From Pseudomonas fluorescens NCIMB 11764 (GTDB lineage: Bacteria > Pseudomonadota > Gammaproteobacteria > Pseudomonadales > Pseudomonadaceae): 64,000 nt of DNA. This document shows, piece after piece, positions 8,444 through 17,304 of this stretch; within the stretch, counting starts at the first letter, position 1; each line of letters begins with the position of its first letter. The position numbers were made by a program, and so were the translations under genes. The notes under the pieces were generated by a model. That model was given only the letters and a program-made list of their open reading frames with translations. It was not told the DNA's origin and made no database searches. The DNA lies in contig NZ_CP010945.1 of NCBI RefSeq assembly GCF_000293885.2, positions 5,414,001-5,478,000 on the forward strand, written 5' to 3'.

Positions 8444-8839
8444 GCCTATTGAATAACATGCGGCGTTGATGGCGGCTACTGACACAAATGACAGGTCTTT
8501 CAACTGGGCGCGCCTGCTTCGGTTGATGCCCTGCTGTTGCGCTTTCTCAATGAATGCCGGGCTTCGCGTTGCGCCGTTCGCTGGGCATTGCGCAGCAGGT
8601 GTTGAACGCCGCGGATGTCGAACAACTTGAGCCCGAGTTGGCCAGCATAGCCTTGGCCGGGACTCTGTTTCCCGAGCCGTCGCATATGGATGTCCCGCGC
8701 GTGCGGCGAGGTCCGGCTCGCGGATCCAAGGCTGCTGGTTGAAGTGATAGTTTGTGCTGCAAGGAACTCCTGACCGTCGCTGCATATCCTAAACTGTGTG
8801 GTACTTCCTTTACGCTTCACGCTTTCGGAGGACACCGTC

Positions 8840-9157
8840 ATGCGCCGTCTGATCATCATCTCTTCCCTTGTGTTGTGCTTACCCTTCGGCTCGGCTTTCG
8901 CGAAAGTGGATGCGGGCGATGTCGCCACCTCCGCCGGGGTTTCCGCTTCGCTGTACTCGACCTTCAAGGACGACAAACTCATGATTCCCGCCCGGGATGA
9001 CGCCTCCAGCTTCGTGGCCAGCGGCGGTGCGATTCGAGGCGTGTATCTGGAATCGGTCATGAAGCAGATTCGCCAGGACAATCCCGGGCTGAACGCCAGT
9101 GACGAAGACCTCGCCAGAGCCATTCTGATCCAGGACAGTGCCGCTGCCGGGCAATGA
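8840..9157 (+). CDS. DUF2388 family small exported protein
   Basis: A 105-residue protein starting at the ATG at 8840, behind a GGAGGA ribosome site at about 8828. It has a signal peptide (MRRLIIISSLVLCLPFGSAFA). The mature part contains the DUF2388 core: DVATSAGVSASLYSTFKDDK, then ASSFVASGGAIRGVYLES. This family is largely limited to Pseudomonas, often in tandem copies, and its function is unknown. The protein is predicted periplasmic. Between this gene and the RHS start (8444-8839) I see no convincing gene; the open frames there are poorly supported. Confidence 0.87.
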   Translation: MRRLIIISSLVLCLPFGSAFAKVDAGDVATSAGVSASLYSTFKDDKLMIPARDDASSFVASGGAIRGVYLESVMKQIRQDNPGLNASDEDLARAILIQDSAAAGQ

Positions 9158-9226
9158 GGGCTGAAACGGGCGCGGTGGGGCCTGTAACACCTGGACAGGT
9201 GTTAACGGCCCTGCTTTGCTTTGCGG

Positions 9227-10156
9227 CTACTTTGCGCTTGTAGCGGATGAACGCGCCCATCCGGCAACGAGTTGTACGCTGATGCTGATGCCACCACACA
9301 CCACGATCACCACATCATGGGCATCGGCGATTGCCGGGTGGTCCAGATAGCCGATGGCCAATGAAACACCGCACGCCGGCTCCACCAGCTGACGCAGGTC
9401 ATTGGCGTAACGCACCACGCCCATGATCGCTTCGTCATCGCCGAGCACCACGCATTGGTGAGGGAAATCGAGGATGTGCTGCACCGGCCAGGCGGCCACT
9501 TGAGCGGCGCCGAGGGAGGTCGCCACGGTGTCGATGCGCGAAAGCCTGACGGGATGCCCGGCCTTGATCGCCGCCGAAAAAGACGCCGCTCCCGCGGTTT
9601 CGCAGGCGACGATGCGGCAATCCAGGCGGTCATGCCGAATCAATCCCGTGAGCAGGCCCGCCAGCAAACCACCACCCCCCACCGACGTCACCAGCGTATC
9701 GACTTGAGGGCAGTCCTCGAGAATCTCATCGATCATCGTGCTGTGCCCTTCCCACAACACCGGATGATCGAAGGCCGGCACGTATTCGGTGTCCGCCGCT
9801 TGTGAAAGCTCCTTCGCCCGTTGATTGGCGTCGTCCCAGACCTTGCCGTGAACGATTACTTCGGCACCGGTTTTGCGAATCCTCGCGCGGGTGCTTTCCG
9901 GGGTGGTGTGCGGCACCACGATGCAGGCTTGCAACCCCAGGCTGGCCGCCGCGACAGCGGTGGCGAAACCGGCGTTGCCCCCCGAAGGACAGACCACCTT
10001 GCGCTTGCCCTGGGCCTTTGCCTGGCTGCACAACAACCCCATGCCACGCAGCTTGAACGAACCGCTGGGTTGCAGGTTTTCCAGCTTGAGCCAGATCCGC
10101 CGAGTGGGGGTCGACAAGCCCGGGTGCAGGATAAGGGGAGTTCTGATGTGAAGCAT
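9227..10156 (-). CDS. PLP-dependent L-serine/L-threonine dehydratase-like enzyme
   Basis: A 309-residue fold-type II PLP enzyme. The start is set at the ATG at 10156, preceded by an AGGAG site; the open frame extends further but covers the repeat region. Lys35 in SGSFKLRG is the Schiff-base lysine. CPSGGNAGFATA binds the substrate carboxylate, and SVGGGGLLAGL is the phosphate-binding glycine loop. Length and motifs resemble the short eukaryote-type L-serine dehydratases, which deaminate serine or threonine to the 2-oxoacid and ammonia. No ACT domain is present. It is a single-gene unit. The choice between serine, threonine and other beta-eliminations is not decidable from sequence. Confidence 0.85.
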   Translation of the reverse strand: MLHIRTPLILHPGLSTPTRRIWLKLENLQPSGSFKLRGMGLLCSQAKAQGKRKVVCPSGGNAGFATAVAAASLGLQACIVVPHTTPESTRARIRKTGAEVIVHGKVWDDANQRAKELSQAADTEYVPAFDHPVLWEGHSTMIDEILEDCPQVDTLVTSVGGGGLLAGLLTGLIRHDRLDCRIVACETAGAASFSAAIKAGHPVRLSRIDTVATSLGAAQVAAWPVQHILDFPHQCVVLGDDEAIMGVVRYANDLRQLVEPACGVSLAIGYLDHPAIADAHDVVIVVCGGISISVQLVAGWARSSATSAK

Positions 10157-10215
10157 GTTGGGCTCCTCGGTCGCACACCGACTTGTCGAGTGGTTCAACG
10201 AATCGGTGTGGAGCG

Positions 10216-10413
10216 CAATGCTGTTCACTTAAGCGCGCTCTTGGATCGTGCATACCTTTGTGGCGAGCGAGCTTGCTCGCGCTGGGCTGGGTAGCGGCCC
10301 CAAAAATCTGACAACTATTGCCGAGTTTTGTGAGTGCTACGCACTCAAGCGGGAGCAAGCTCCCTCGCCACAAGTTTCCTTTGATTCAAGACACTCTTAA
10401 GTGAACAATATTG
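10216..10413. mobile_element. 198-bp REPIN-carrying MITE, copy 1 (IS4-type ends)
   Basis: The element begins CAATGCTGTTCACTTAAG and ends CTTAAGTGAACAATATTG, imperfect terminal inverted repeats that resemble IS4-family ends. Inside, at 10259-10373, it carries a full REPIN. The flanks CGGTGTGGAGCG (10204-10215) and CGGTGTTGTACG (10414-10425) agree at 9 of 12 positions and look like a decayed 12-bp target duplication. A second copy of the same length, in opposite orientation, lies at 40782-40979. It accounts for most of the gap 10157-10468. Confidence 0.85.
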
Positions 10414-10468
10414 CGGTGTTGTACGGTCCTTATCCAAGCTTAGTTCACCGCGGCCCGAGCTTGCCGTT

Positions 10469-11260
10469 TCAACGATAACGCGGTGCCGCCATGGAGTTGC
10501 CGAACAAGCCCGACAGGGTTTGGCGCTGGGCTTCGTGACGATCCCATTGCGAGCCGTCGTGCAGACCCGGAATAGTCACCACCTCTCCATTCGCGAGCCC
10601 TGCCAGCGCCGCATCGACCATGTCCTCGGCGGTCATGACGATTTCCTGCGGCAGGTTTTCCACCGGGTTGCCGGCCTCGCTCCAGAAATCGGTGGCGGTG
10701 GCGCCAGGCAATACGGCCTGAATACGAATGCCTTTGTCGGCCAGTTCATGGTGCATGGATTGGCTCAACCCCAGAACGAACGCCTTGGTCCCGCCATACA
10801 CGCCATTAAGAATCTCGGGGGCAATCGCCACGATCGAGGAGATGTTGATCACGGTGCCGTTGCCACGAGCGACGAACCCGGGCGCTACCGCGTAGGCCAA
10901 ACGCATCAGTGCGGTGACATTCAGGGTGATCATGTCTTCCATGTCATCCACCGGGCTCCCCAGCAGCGGCATGACAGCACCGACCCCGGCGTTGTTGACC
11001 AGCAAGGTGATGCTCGCGTCGGTGCGCAGAATCCCTTCGACCCGGCGCAGATCGGCCTTGTCTTTCAGATCGGCAGCGACGACTTCCACGGCGCGACCGG
11101 TTTCGTTGCTCAAGTGATTGGCCAAGGCGTTCAGCCTGGCCTGGCTGCGGGCGACCAGAATCAGATCGTAACCCTGACGCGCGAGACGATCGGCATAGAC
11201 CGCGCCGATGCCGGAAGAGGCGCCCGTGATGAGGGCGGTGCCTTTGGATGAGAGAGCCAT
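10469..11260 (-). CDS. SDR family NAD(P)-dependent oxidoreductase
   Basis: A 263-residue classical short-chain dehydrogenase. The cofactor loop is TGASSGIG (residues 13-20) and LLVNNAG is at 86-92. The catalytic set is Ser141/142 in INISSIV, then Tyr155 and Lys159 in VYGGTK. It resembles the DltE/YqjQ-like group of unspecified SDRs, so the substrate is unknown. It is divergently arranged with the GlxA/AraC-type regulator at 11383, with a gap of about 120 nt, which suggests that protein controls it. Confidence 0.88.
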   Translation of the reverse strand: MALSSKGTALITGASSGIGAVYADRLARQGYDLILVARSQARLNALANHLSNETGRAVEVVAADLKDKADLRRVEGILRTDASITLLVNNAGVGAVMPLLGSPVDDMEDMITLNVTALMRLAYAVAPGFVARGNGTVINISSIVAIAPEILNGVYGGTKAFVLGLSQSMHHELADKGIRIQAVLPGATATDFWSEAGNPVENLPQEIVMTAEDMVDAALAGLANGEVVTIPGLHDGSQWDRHEAQRQTLSGLFGNSMAAPRYR

Positions 11261-11382
11261 GTTCAGTGTCCTTCACAGTGAGGCGAGAGGTTCGCCGGGT
11301 GTGACCGTTATAAATTGACTGACCTTCGTCTCAAATGACGTTTAAAGTACGCTTTTGGGACATATCCATTGAGGGCCTATCG

Positions 11383-12321
11383 ATGACTTCCGTGGCGTTT
11401 GTAGTGTTTGAGGGTTTTCAGACCATGGCGCTGGCGGCCATGCCGGTGTTCGAGTACGCCAACTTCAGCGCCGGCGAAGCGCTTTACGACGTCAGCGTAC
11501 TGTCCGAGGACGGCCGTACCTTGCGTGCTTCCGGCGGTTTGAGTGTCGGCACCCAGGCGTTCGATGAGCGGGTGTTCGATACGGTGATCGTGGTCGGCGG
11601 CGATGCCATCCTCGAACAGGCGCCCGAGGGTGTGCTGGATTACCTGCGCGCCAGCGTTAAAACCGCGCGGCGCACGGCGTCGATTTGCTCCGGGGCGTTT
11701 GTCCTGGCCCAGGCCGGTTTGCTTGAGGGGCGCCGGGCGACCACGCACTGGGCTTATGCAAGGGAACTGCAAGCACGGTTTCCATCGATCAAGGTGGAAG
11801 AGGACCGCATTTACGTGATTGACGGTTCGATCTGGACTTCAGCCGGGATGACGGCCGGTATCGACCTGGCGCTGGCGATGGTCGAGAAGGATCACGGCCC
11901 GCTGCTCGCGCGCTCCGTGGCACAGAAACTGGTGATGTACCACCGGCGGGCGGGCGGCCAGTCCCAGCATTCGGCGCTGTTGGAACTGGAGCCGAAATCC
12001 GACCGCATCCAGACCGTGCTCGGTTACGCCCGGGAACACCTCGCCGAGGCGTTGTCGGTGGAACAACTGGCGGACGTGGCGCGCCTCAGCCCGCGCCAGT
12101 TCAGCCGGGCGTTCCGGGCAGAAACGGGACAATCGCCGGCCAAGGCCATCGAAAACCTGCGCCTGGAAGCGGCGCGACAAATGCTGGAGCGCGGGCGACT
12201 GAACCTCGATCAGATCGCTGCCGAATCCGGCTTCAGTGATCGCCGGCGCATGCGCGAAGCGTTTCTTCGGGCGTTCGGGCAGCCACCCCAGGTGATTCGG
12301 CGCAACGCCCGTTCGGCCTGA
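11383..12321 (+). CDS. GlxA family transcriptional regulator (DJ-1/PfpI + AraC HTH)
   Basis: A 312-residue protein; the ATG at 11383 (MTSVAFVVFEGFQTMALAAM) is the standard start of this family. The N-terminal DJ-1/PfpI-like domain covers about residues 1-170 with the nucleophile-elbow Cys in ASICSGAFVLAQAG. The C-terminal AraC/XylS helix-turn-helix pair covers about 210-310 (LSVEQLADVARLSPRQFSRAF, then LDQIAAESGFSDRRRMREAF). GlxA-type proteins sense small metabolites and activate nearby catabolic genes. Its divergent partner is the SDR at 10469-11260. Confidence 0.9.
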   Translation: MTSVAFVVFEGFQTMALAAMPVFEYANFSAGEALYDVSVLSEDGRTLRASGGLSVGTQAFDERVFDTVIVVGGDAILEQAPEGVLDYLRASVKTARRTASICSGAFVLAQAGLLEGRRATTHWAYARELQARFPSIKVEEDRIYVIDGSIWTSAGMTAGIDLALAMVEKDHGPLLARSVAQKLVMYHRRAGGQSQHSALLELEPKSDRIQTVLGYAREHLAEALSVEQLADVARLSPRQFSRAFRAETGQSPAKAIENLRLEAARQMLERGRLNLDQIAAESGFSDRRRMREAFLRAFGQPPQVIRRNARSA

Positions 12322-12388
12322 AGCGTTTATCCGCGCAGCCTGCGGCAGCTCCTACAATGAGGGGGCAGGTTCGCGTGTGGAGGTACGG

Positions 12389-13048
12389 ATGAACATCTCG
12401 GCCAGACTGGCGTTTTTCGCCATCGTGAGCACCCTCGCCTACCTTGGGTTCGCCGTGTGGGGGATGGGCTCGTTTGCGGCGTTTTTCTCTCATTCGGCGT
12501 TGGTGGTCGTTGCCTTGGCGACCCTGGTGATGGCGATCGCGGCGCTGTTCTCCGAGGTCAATCTCAGCTCCGGCGAACGGGAAGACCGGGCCAATCGCTG
12601 GGTGCTGCCGGCCTTCGGGGTGATCGGGACAGTGAGCGCTTTTCTACCGGCCTACACCGACCGGATCGACGTTTGGACCTTCGGCGGTGAAGGCGTGCGC
12701 TGGCTCGGGGCGTTGCTGTTCATCGTCGGCGGTGTATTGCGCCTGTGGCCGGTGTTTGTGCTGGGCAAGCGTTTCAGCGGGCTGGTGGCGATTCAACCGG
12801 GGCACCGGCTGGTCACCGACGGGATTTATCGAACGTTGCGCAACCCCAGTTATCTGGGGATGTTAGTCAATGCCGTGGGTTGGGCGCTGGCGTTTCGTTC
12901 AGGCGTTGGCCTGTTGCTGGCAGCGCTGACGTTGATCCCGCTGATCGCCCGCATTCACTCGGAAGAAGCGCTGCTGCGGGCGCAGTTTGGCAGTGAATAT
13001 GAGGCGTATTGCAGCCGCAGCTGGCGGTTGATACCCGGTGTGTACTGA
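12389..13048 (+). CDS. Isoprenylcysteine carboxyl methyltransferase (ICMT) family membrane protein
   Basis: A 219-residue integral membrane protein. The ATG at 12389 follows a GGAGG site with 6-nt spacing. About five hydrophobic segments are present. The C-terminal family signature is visible: GHRLVTDGIYRTLRNPSYLGMLV, followed by HSEEALLRAQFGSEYEAYCSR. Members methylate lipids or small molecules with S-adenosylmethionine; bacterial substrates are mostly unknown. It is a stand-alone gene downstream of the GlxA-type regulator. Confidence 0.87.
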   Translation: MNISARLAFFAIVSTLAYLGFAVWGMGSFAAFFSHSALVVVALATLVMAIAALFSEVNLSSGEREDRANRWVLPAFGVIGTVSAFLPAYTDRIDVWTFGGEGVRWLGALLFIVGGVLRLWPVFVLGKRFSGLVAIQPGHRLVTDGIYRTLRNPSYLGMLVNAVGWALAFRSGVGLLLAALTLIPLIARIHSEEALLRAQFGSEYEAYCSRSWRLIPGVY

Positions 13049-13073
13049 ACAAACCCATTCCAACATGGGGGGA

Positions 13074-13742
13074 TTACGAATATCGCAGACGGATCCGGCC
13101 ATCGCCGTCGACACCGCAGGCGATCGCTTCATAACTGACCATCGTCGCATGCGGCGTCTCGAGCGGATGTTCATGGGTCGAGGTGATGATCACAAGGTCT
13201 GCCCCCGCCGCCTCCGCCGCGAGAATGCCCACCGTGGCATCTTCGAAAATCAGGCAATCGGTCACTTCGACGCCCAACCGCCTGGCCGCCAATCGATACC
13301 CCGCAGGATCGGGTTTACCCGCGCTGACATCTTCCGCCGTGACCATCACCGCAGGCTCCGGAATCCCCGCCGCCGCCATCCGTCGCAGCGCCAGTGCCCT
13401 GGGCGCAGACGTCACGATCGCCCACTGACCGGCCGGCAGCGACGTCAGGAACTCCGCCGCCCTGCCTACCTCGACAATCCCCTCGACGTCCTCGATTTCC
13501 GCCTGGGTAATCCACGCCGCCTCAGCTTCGGCATCGACACCCGGCAAGGCCTGGCGGTTGACCGTGTCGATGGCCCGGGCGCCATGAATGGTCGGCAGAA
13601 AAGCGTCGACATCTACCCCGTGGCGCAAGGCCCAGGTGGTCCAGATGCGCTCGGCGGCGGCGATGGAGTTGAGGACGGTGCCGTCCATATCAAACAGAAA
13701 GGCACGATAAGGTTTGTTGAAAACCGAATATTGAGCTGACAA
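13074..13742 (-). CDS. HAD family hydrolase (sugar-phosphatase type)
   Basis: A protein of about 222 residues. No ATG lies at a sensible place. A TTG at 13742 preceded by AAGGA at 9-nt spacing gives LSAQYSVFNKPYRAFLFDMDGT, the expected beginning; the ATG at 13871 would add 43 poorly supported residues inside the neighbouring receiver gene. Asp18 and Asp20 of the DxDGT motif, TSAP (motif II), GKPDP (motif III Lys) and FEDATVGILAA (motif IV) are present with an alpha-helical cap. This is a HAD-IA phosphatase similar to YfbT/YniC/GPP proteins. The physiological phosphoester is unknown. Confidence 0.83.
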   Translation of the reverse strand: MSAQYSVFNKPYRAFLFDMDGTVLNSIAAAERIWTTWALRHGVDVDAFLPTIHGARAIDTVNRQALPGVDAEAEAAWITQAEIEDVEGIVEVGRAAEFLTSLPAGQWAIVTSAPRALALRRMAAAGIPEPAVMVTAEDVSAGKPDPAGYRLAARRLGVEVTDCLIFEDATVGILAAEAAGADLVIITSTHEHPLETPHATMVSYEAIACGVDGDGRIRLRYS

Positions 13743-13830
13743 GGATGAGCGTCCTTTTACAAGAGCCAGGCGAGTTTTGCCGAGCAATGTAGCATTTGCG
13801 AGAGGGGTGGGCTCAACCGCGCGCTGATGT

Positions 13831-14238
13831 TCAGCCCACCGTCTTCGGCTTAAATGCAGCTGCCACGCCATCGAGCAATTGTCCCAGCGCCCAAGGCTTC
13901 TTGATAAAGGACACCTGATGCCTCACCCCGGACGATTCCGGCGTTTCGAAGCCGGACATGATCATGATCGGCTTGTCCGGCCAGCGGTCGCCAAACAGAT
14001 TAGCCAGATCCGCGCCATTGAGTTTGCCGGGCATGGTGATGTCCGTGAGCAACAACCGTACCTCATCGGCGTGCTGCTCCAGGTAATTGGCGGCTGCATC
14101 CGCGCTGACCTGTGGTTCAACGACGAAACCCTCCTCCTGAAGAATTTCGCAGAGAAACTCCAGGATCAACGGGTCATCCTCAACCACAAGAATCAACCCG
14201 CCAGGAAGGTGCTCGCCCGCCATCGATTCTGGACACAT
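13831..14238 (-). CDS. Single-domain response regulator (CheY-like receiver)
   Basis: A 135-residue receiver with no output domain. The acidic pair is VVEDDP (residues 19-22), the phosphoacceptor is Asp66 in LLLTDITMPG, the Ser switch is in IMIMSGFE and the Lys is in FIKKPW. Receivers of this kind with ITMPG and SGF are commonly partners of hybrid histidine kinases. No kinase is adjacent, so it may be an orphan. It ends 88 nt upstream of the HAD start. Confidence 0.88.
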   Translation of the reverse strand: MCPESMAGEHLPGGLILVVEDDPLILEFLCEILQEEGFVVEPQVSADAAANYLEQHADEVRLLLTDITMPGKLNGADLANLFGDRWPDKPIMIMSGFETPESSGVRHQVSFIKKPWALGQLLDGVAAAFKPKTVG

Positions 14239-14282
14239 GACTTTGCCACTCCCTGATCGCCTAATGATTTCGCGGGCTCAAA

Positions 14283-14310
14283 CCCGCTGCTTACAGGTAT
14301 GAGCAGCGGG
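14283..14310. terminator. Hairpin downstream of the GMC gene
   Basis: Perfect 9-bp arms CCCGCTGCT / AGCAGCGGG with a 10-nt loop lie between the receiver start and the GMC stop. Only a weak T run follows, so it may be a terminator for the leftward GMC operon or just leader structure. Confidence 0.4.
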
Positions 14311-14350
14311 CTCGGCGGAAATTCATTTTTGATACAGGCAAGTGAAAAAA

Positions 14351-15958
14351 TCAGGCGTCCTGCAGAATCAGATCGGCGCCCTTCTCCGCCACCATCAGCA
14401 CCGCTGCATGGGTATTGCCGGACGTCACGTTAGGGAAAATCGACGCATCGACAATGCGCAACCCGTCAATACCGTGGACTTTCAAACGCTTGTCCACCAC
14501 CGAAGTCCGTTCATCCGCACCCATCGCGCAGGAACCGCACAGGTGATAGATCGAACCGCTGTTTTCACGGAAATACTGCAGCATCTGCTCGTCGGTTTCG
14601 ACCACCGGGCCCGGCAGCACTTCTTCGACCGTGATGCCTTTGAGCGCCGGTGCCTGCATGATCTTGCGCATCAGCCGGCTGCCCTGGATCACCTCGTCGA
14701 TGTCCTTTTGCGTACTCAGGTAATTCGGGTCGATCAAGGCCGCGTCACGGGGATTTTTCGACGCGATCTCGATGTGCCCGCGACTGGTCGGCCGGCACGG
14801 GTTGAAGCACAGCAGGAAGCCTGAATATGGTTCGGGCTTGAGGCTGGCCTTGTTGTTTTTCGGGATCTGGTACGACAGTGGGTTGAAGTACAGCTGCAGG
14901 TTCGGATGGCTCTGCTGCTCGCTACCCCGAAAGAAGCCGCCGGCCTGATTGACGCTCATCGCCAGTGCGCCCTTGCGGGTGAACAGGTATTTAAGGCCGA
15001 GTTTGAATTGCCCGAACAGCGAGCTCAGTTGATCGTTGAGTGTCGGGATGTTGGCCTTGTAGTAATAACTGGCGCACAGGTGATCCTGCAGATTCTGCCC
15101 CACCGCCGGCAGGTGTTTGACCAGCGCGATATTGTGCCTGGCCAGCAGCGCCTGATCGGCGACACCGGACAGTTGCAGAATCTTGGGTGTGTCCACGGCA
15201 CCGGCACACAGAATGACTTCCTTGCTGGCGGTGAAGGTGCGCACCACGCCGTGCTGGGTCACCGATATACCGGTCGCCCGGCCGTTGTCGAACAGCACCC
15301 GATCCACCAGGGCGAAATGCTCGACGGTTAGGTTCGGCCGGCTCAAGGCCGGGTGCAGATGCGCAAAGCTGCTGGAACAGCGCTGGCCATTTTTGGTGTT
15401 GACGTCGTAGATCCCCGAACCTTCGAATGTCGGTCCGTTGAAGTCGTCGCTGTGCGGGTAGCCGAGTTCGTCGCAGCCCTTGATAAACACGTCGCAGATC
15501 GGATGGGTCTGGCCTTTCATCGGCGTGATGCTGATCGGGCCGCTGCCGCCGTGGTATTCGCTGTCGCCCAGGGGATGGTTTTCCAGTTTGCGGAAGTAGG
15601 GCAGCACGTCCTTGAAGCCCCAGCCCTCGTTGCCGTTGGCCGCCCAGTCATCGAAGTCATGGGCCTGGCCGCGGACGTAGATCATCGCGTTGATCGAACC
15701 CGAACCGCCCTGGACCTTGCCGCGCGGGGCATAGATTTCGCGGTTGTTCAGCTGCTTTTGCGGCTGGCTGTAGTACATCCAGTTGAACGTCGGGTTGTAA
15801 TACATTTTGGCAAAACCGACCGGGACCTTGAACCACAGGGAACTGTCCTTGCCGCCCGCTTCCAGCAGGAGCACCGAATGTTTGCCCGAAGCCGAGAGCC
15901 GATTGGCGAGGATGCAACCTGCGGCGCCAGCGCCAGCGATGATGTAGTCGTATGTCAT
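14351..15958 (-). CDS. GMC family oxidoreductase (choline/alcohol dehydrogenase-like)
   Basis: A 535-residue FAD enzyme. The Rossmann motif is at residues 5-20 (YIIAGAGAAGCILANRLS). GMC signature 1 is GKVQGGSGSINAMIYVRGQ, signature 2 is GAVDTPKILQLSG, and the C-terminal active-site His lies in SIYHLCGSCAMG, with a second His/Asn region in SGNTHAAVLMVAEKG. Such enzymes oxidise primary or secondary alcohols, including sugars and polyols, passing electrons to quinone or oxygen. It is the last gene of the leftward series ALDH, MFS, enolase-superfamily enzyme, GMC, and presumably oxidises the imported substrate or a product of it. Confidence 0.9.
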   Translation of the reverse strand: MTYDYIIAGAGAAGCILANRLSASGKHSVLLLEAGGKDSSLWFKVPVGFAKMYYNPTFNWMYYSQPQKQLNNREIYAPRGKVQGGSGSINAMIYVRGQAHDFDDWAANGNEGWGFKDVLPYFRKLENHPLGDSEYHGGSGPISITPMKGQTHPICDVFIKGCDELGYPHSDDFNGPTFEGSGIYDVNTKNGQRCSSSFAHLHPALSRPNLTVEHFALVDRVLFDNGRATGISVTQHGVVRTFTASKEVILCAGAVDTPKILQLSGVADQALLARHNIALVKHLPAVGQNLQDHLCASYYYKANIPTLNDQLSSLFGQFKLGLKYLFTRKGALAMSVNQAGGFFRGSEQQSHPNLQLYFNPLSYQIPKNNKASLKPEPYSGFLLCFNPCRPTSRGHIEIASKNPRDAALIDPNYLSTQKDIDEVIQGSRLMRKIMQAPALKGITVEEVLPGPVVETDEQMLQYFRENSGSIYHLCGSCAMGADERTSVVDKRLKVHGIDGLRIVDASIFPNVTSGNTHAAVLMVAEKGADLILQDA

Positions 15959-16085
15959 GCAGGGTTACCGCGTAAGTCGTTGTACAAAAAAACCGCCCGG
16001 CAGGTATGGCGTAAAACCTGGGGGGGCGAGCTTGCTCCCACGGGGACTGGGTTCACCCGCAGTGCCTGCCATGGGCGGCAAATCT

Positions 16086-17303
16086 TCAGCCTCGGGCTGG
16101 CGATGAGTCTTTGACGTCAGCCGGGGTCGGCGCCATTTGCAGGTGCAAACGCTCACCGGTGTACGGCGAATGCTTGCGCACCACGTCCATGTTCAGCTCT
16201 ACGCCAAGCCCCGGTTCGGTGGACGGAATGATGTAGCCGTCCTCCCACTGCAACGGCTTGGTCAGGACTTCGGCGTGGAAACCGCCCCAGGTCATGATGC
16301 TTTCCTGGATCAGGAAGTTCGGCGTGCAGGTGGCCAGCTGGAAACTTGCCGCCGCGCCAATCGGCCCGTTGTAGAGGTGCGGTGCGATCTGCGCGTAATA
16401 GGCCTCGGCCATGCTGGCGATCTTTTTCGCTTCCAGCAGACCGCCACAACGGGCGACGTTCATCTGCAGGATCGACGCACCGCCCGCCTGCAACAGCTTG
16501 AAGAATTCGTATTTGGTGGTCAGCCGCTCGCCGGTGGCAATCGGGATGCTGGTCTTGGCCGCGACTTGCGCCATGGCCTCTTCCTGGCCCGGTGGCACCG
16601 GCTCTTCGAACCACAGCGGATCGTATTTTTCCAGGCGCTTGGCGAGGCGAATCGCCGAGGACGGCACCATTTGCCCGTGGGTGCCGAACAGCAAATCGCA
16701 CTTGTCGCCCACCGCTTCGCGGATCTTGCGACAGAAGGTTTCGCAGCGATCCAGCACCTCCAGCGAGATCTGGTGCCCGGAGTACGCCGTATATGGCCCG
16801 GCCGGGTCGAACTTCACGGCGGTGAAGCCTTTGTTCATGTTCTCGATGGCGCATTCGGCCGCCAGGTCCGGGTCGTCGTAGTCGTACTCACCCTTGCTGT
16901 TGACCGGGTACAGGTAGGTGTAGGAACGCAGCCTTTCGTGGACCTTGCCACCCAGCAGTTCATACACCGGCTTGTTCGCCGCTTTGCCGATGATGTCCCA
17001 GCACGCCATCTCCAGACCGCTGACCACGCCCATCATGGTCAGGTCCGGACGTTGGGTGAAACCGCTTGAATAGGCCTGACGGAAGAAGCGTTCGATGTGG
17101 TGCGGATCGTGGTTGAGCAGGTAGCGTTCGAACACGTCTTCGATGATCGGCAGCATGGCTTTCGGGCCGAAGGTCGCAGCGTAGATTTCGCCCACGCCTT
17201 CGATGCCGCAATCGGTCTTGAGTTTGACGAACAGCCAGTACATGCCGCCGACGTGCGGTGGCGGTACAGCAACGATATGGGTTTCAAGGGCGACGATTTT
17301 CAT
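16086..17303 (-). CDS. Mandelate racemase/muconate lactonizing enzyme family protein (sugar-acid dehydratase-like)
   Basis: A 405-residue enolase-superfamily enzyme. I prefer the ATG at 17303, one base after the MFS stop; a GTG three codons upstream would overlap it. Visible parts are the capping domain, the Lys164 region (TAVKFDPAGP), the metal ligands WFEEP (Glu233) and TGERL (Glu259), and a His-rich IAPHLYNGP segment. At the usual first metal ligand (Asp in DxxG) the sequence is FGTHGQ, with His209, a feature I recall from an unassigned subgroup. Reactions in the family are dehydration or cycloisomerisation of sugar acids. Context with MFS, GMC oxidase and AldA-like dehydrogenase supports sugar-acid catabolism. 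Confidence 0.87.
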   Translation of the reverse strand: MKIVALETHIVAVPPPHVGGMYWLFVKLKTDCGIEGVGEIYAATFGPKAMLPIIEDVFERYLLNHDPHHIERFFRQAYSSGFTQRPDLTMMGVVSGLEMACWDIIGKAANKPVYELLGGKVHERLRSYTYLYPVNSKGEYDYDDPDLAAECAIENMNKGFTAVKFDPAGPYTAYSGHQISLEVLDRCETFCRKIREAVGDKCDLLFGTHGQMVPSSAIRLAKRLEKYDPLWFEEPVPPGQEEAMAQVAAKTSIPIATGERLTTKYEFFKLLQAGGASILQMNVARCGGLLEAKKIASMAEAYYAQIAPHLYNGPIGAAASFQLATCTPNFLIQESIMTWGGFHAEVLTKPLQWEDGYIIPSTEPGLGVELNMDVVRKHSPYTGERLHLQMAPTPADVKDSSPARG

Positions 17304-17304
17304 C

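Noticed and set aside
8444..8785. 114-codon upstream extension of the RHS protein, and other frames in 8500-9123
   Set aside because: The extension does not resemble TccC N-termini, and the duplicated copy starts at the same internal MNSLR. The other frames show no family signature and no good ribosome site. A decayed gene cannot be excluded.
13743..13871. ATG at 13871 as the start of the HAD hydrolase
   Set aside because: It would add 43 residues without family support inside the receiver gene. The TTG at 13742 has a better-placed ribosome site and matches the usual N-terminus.
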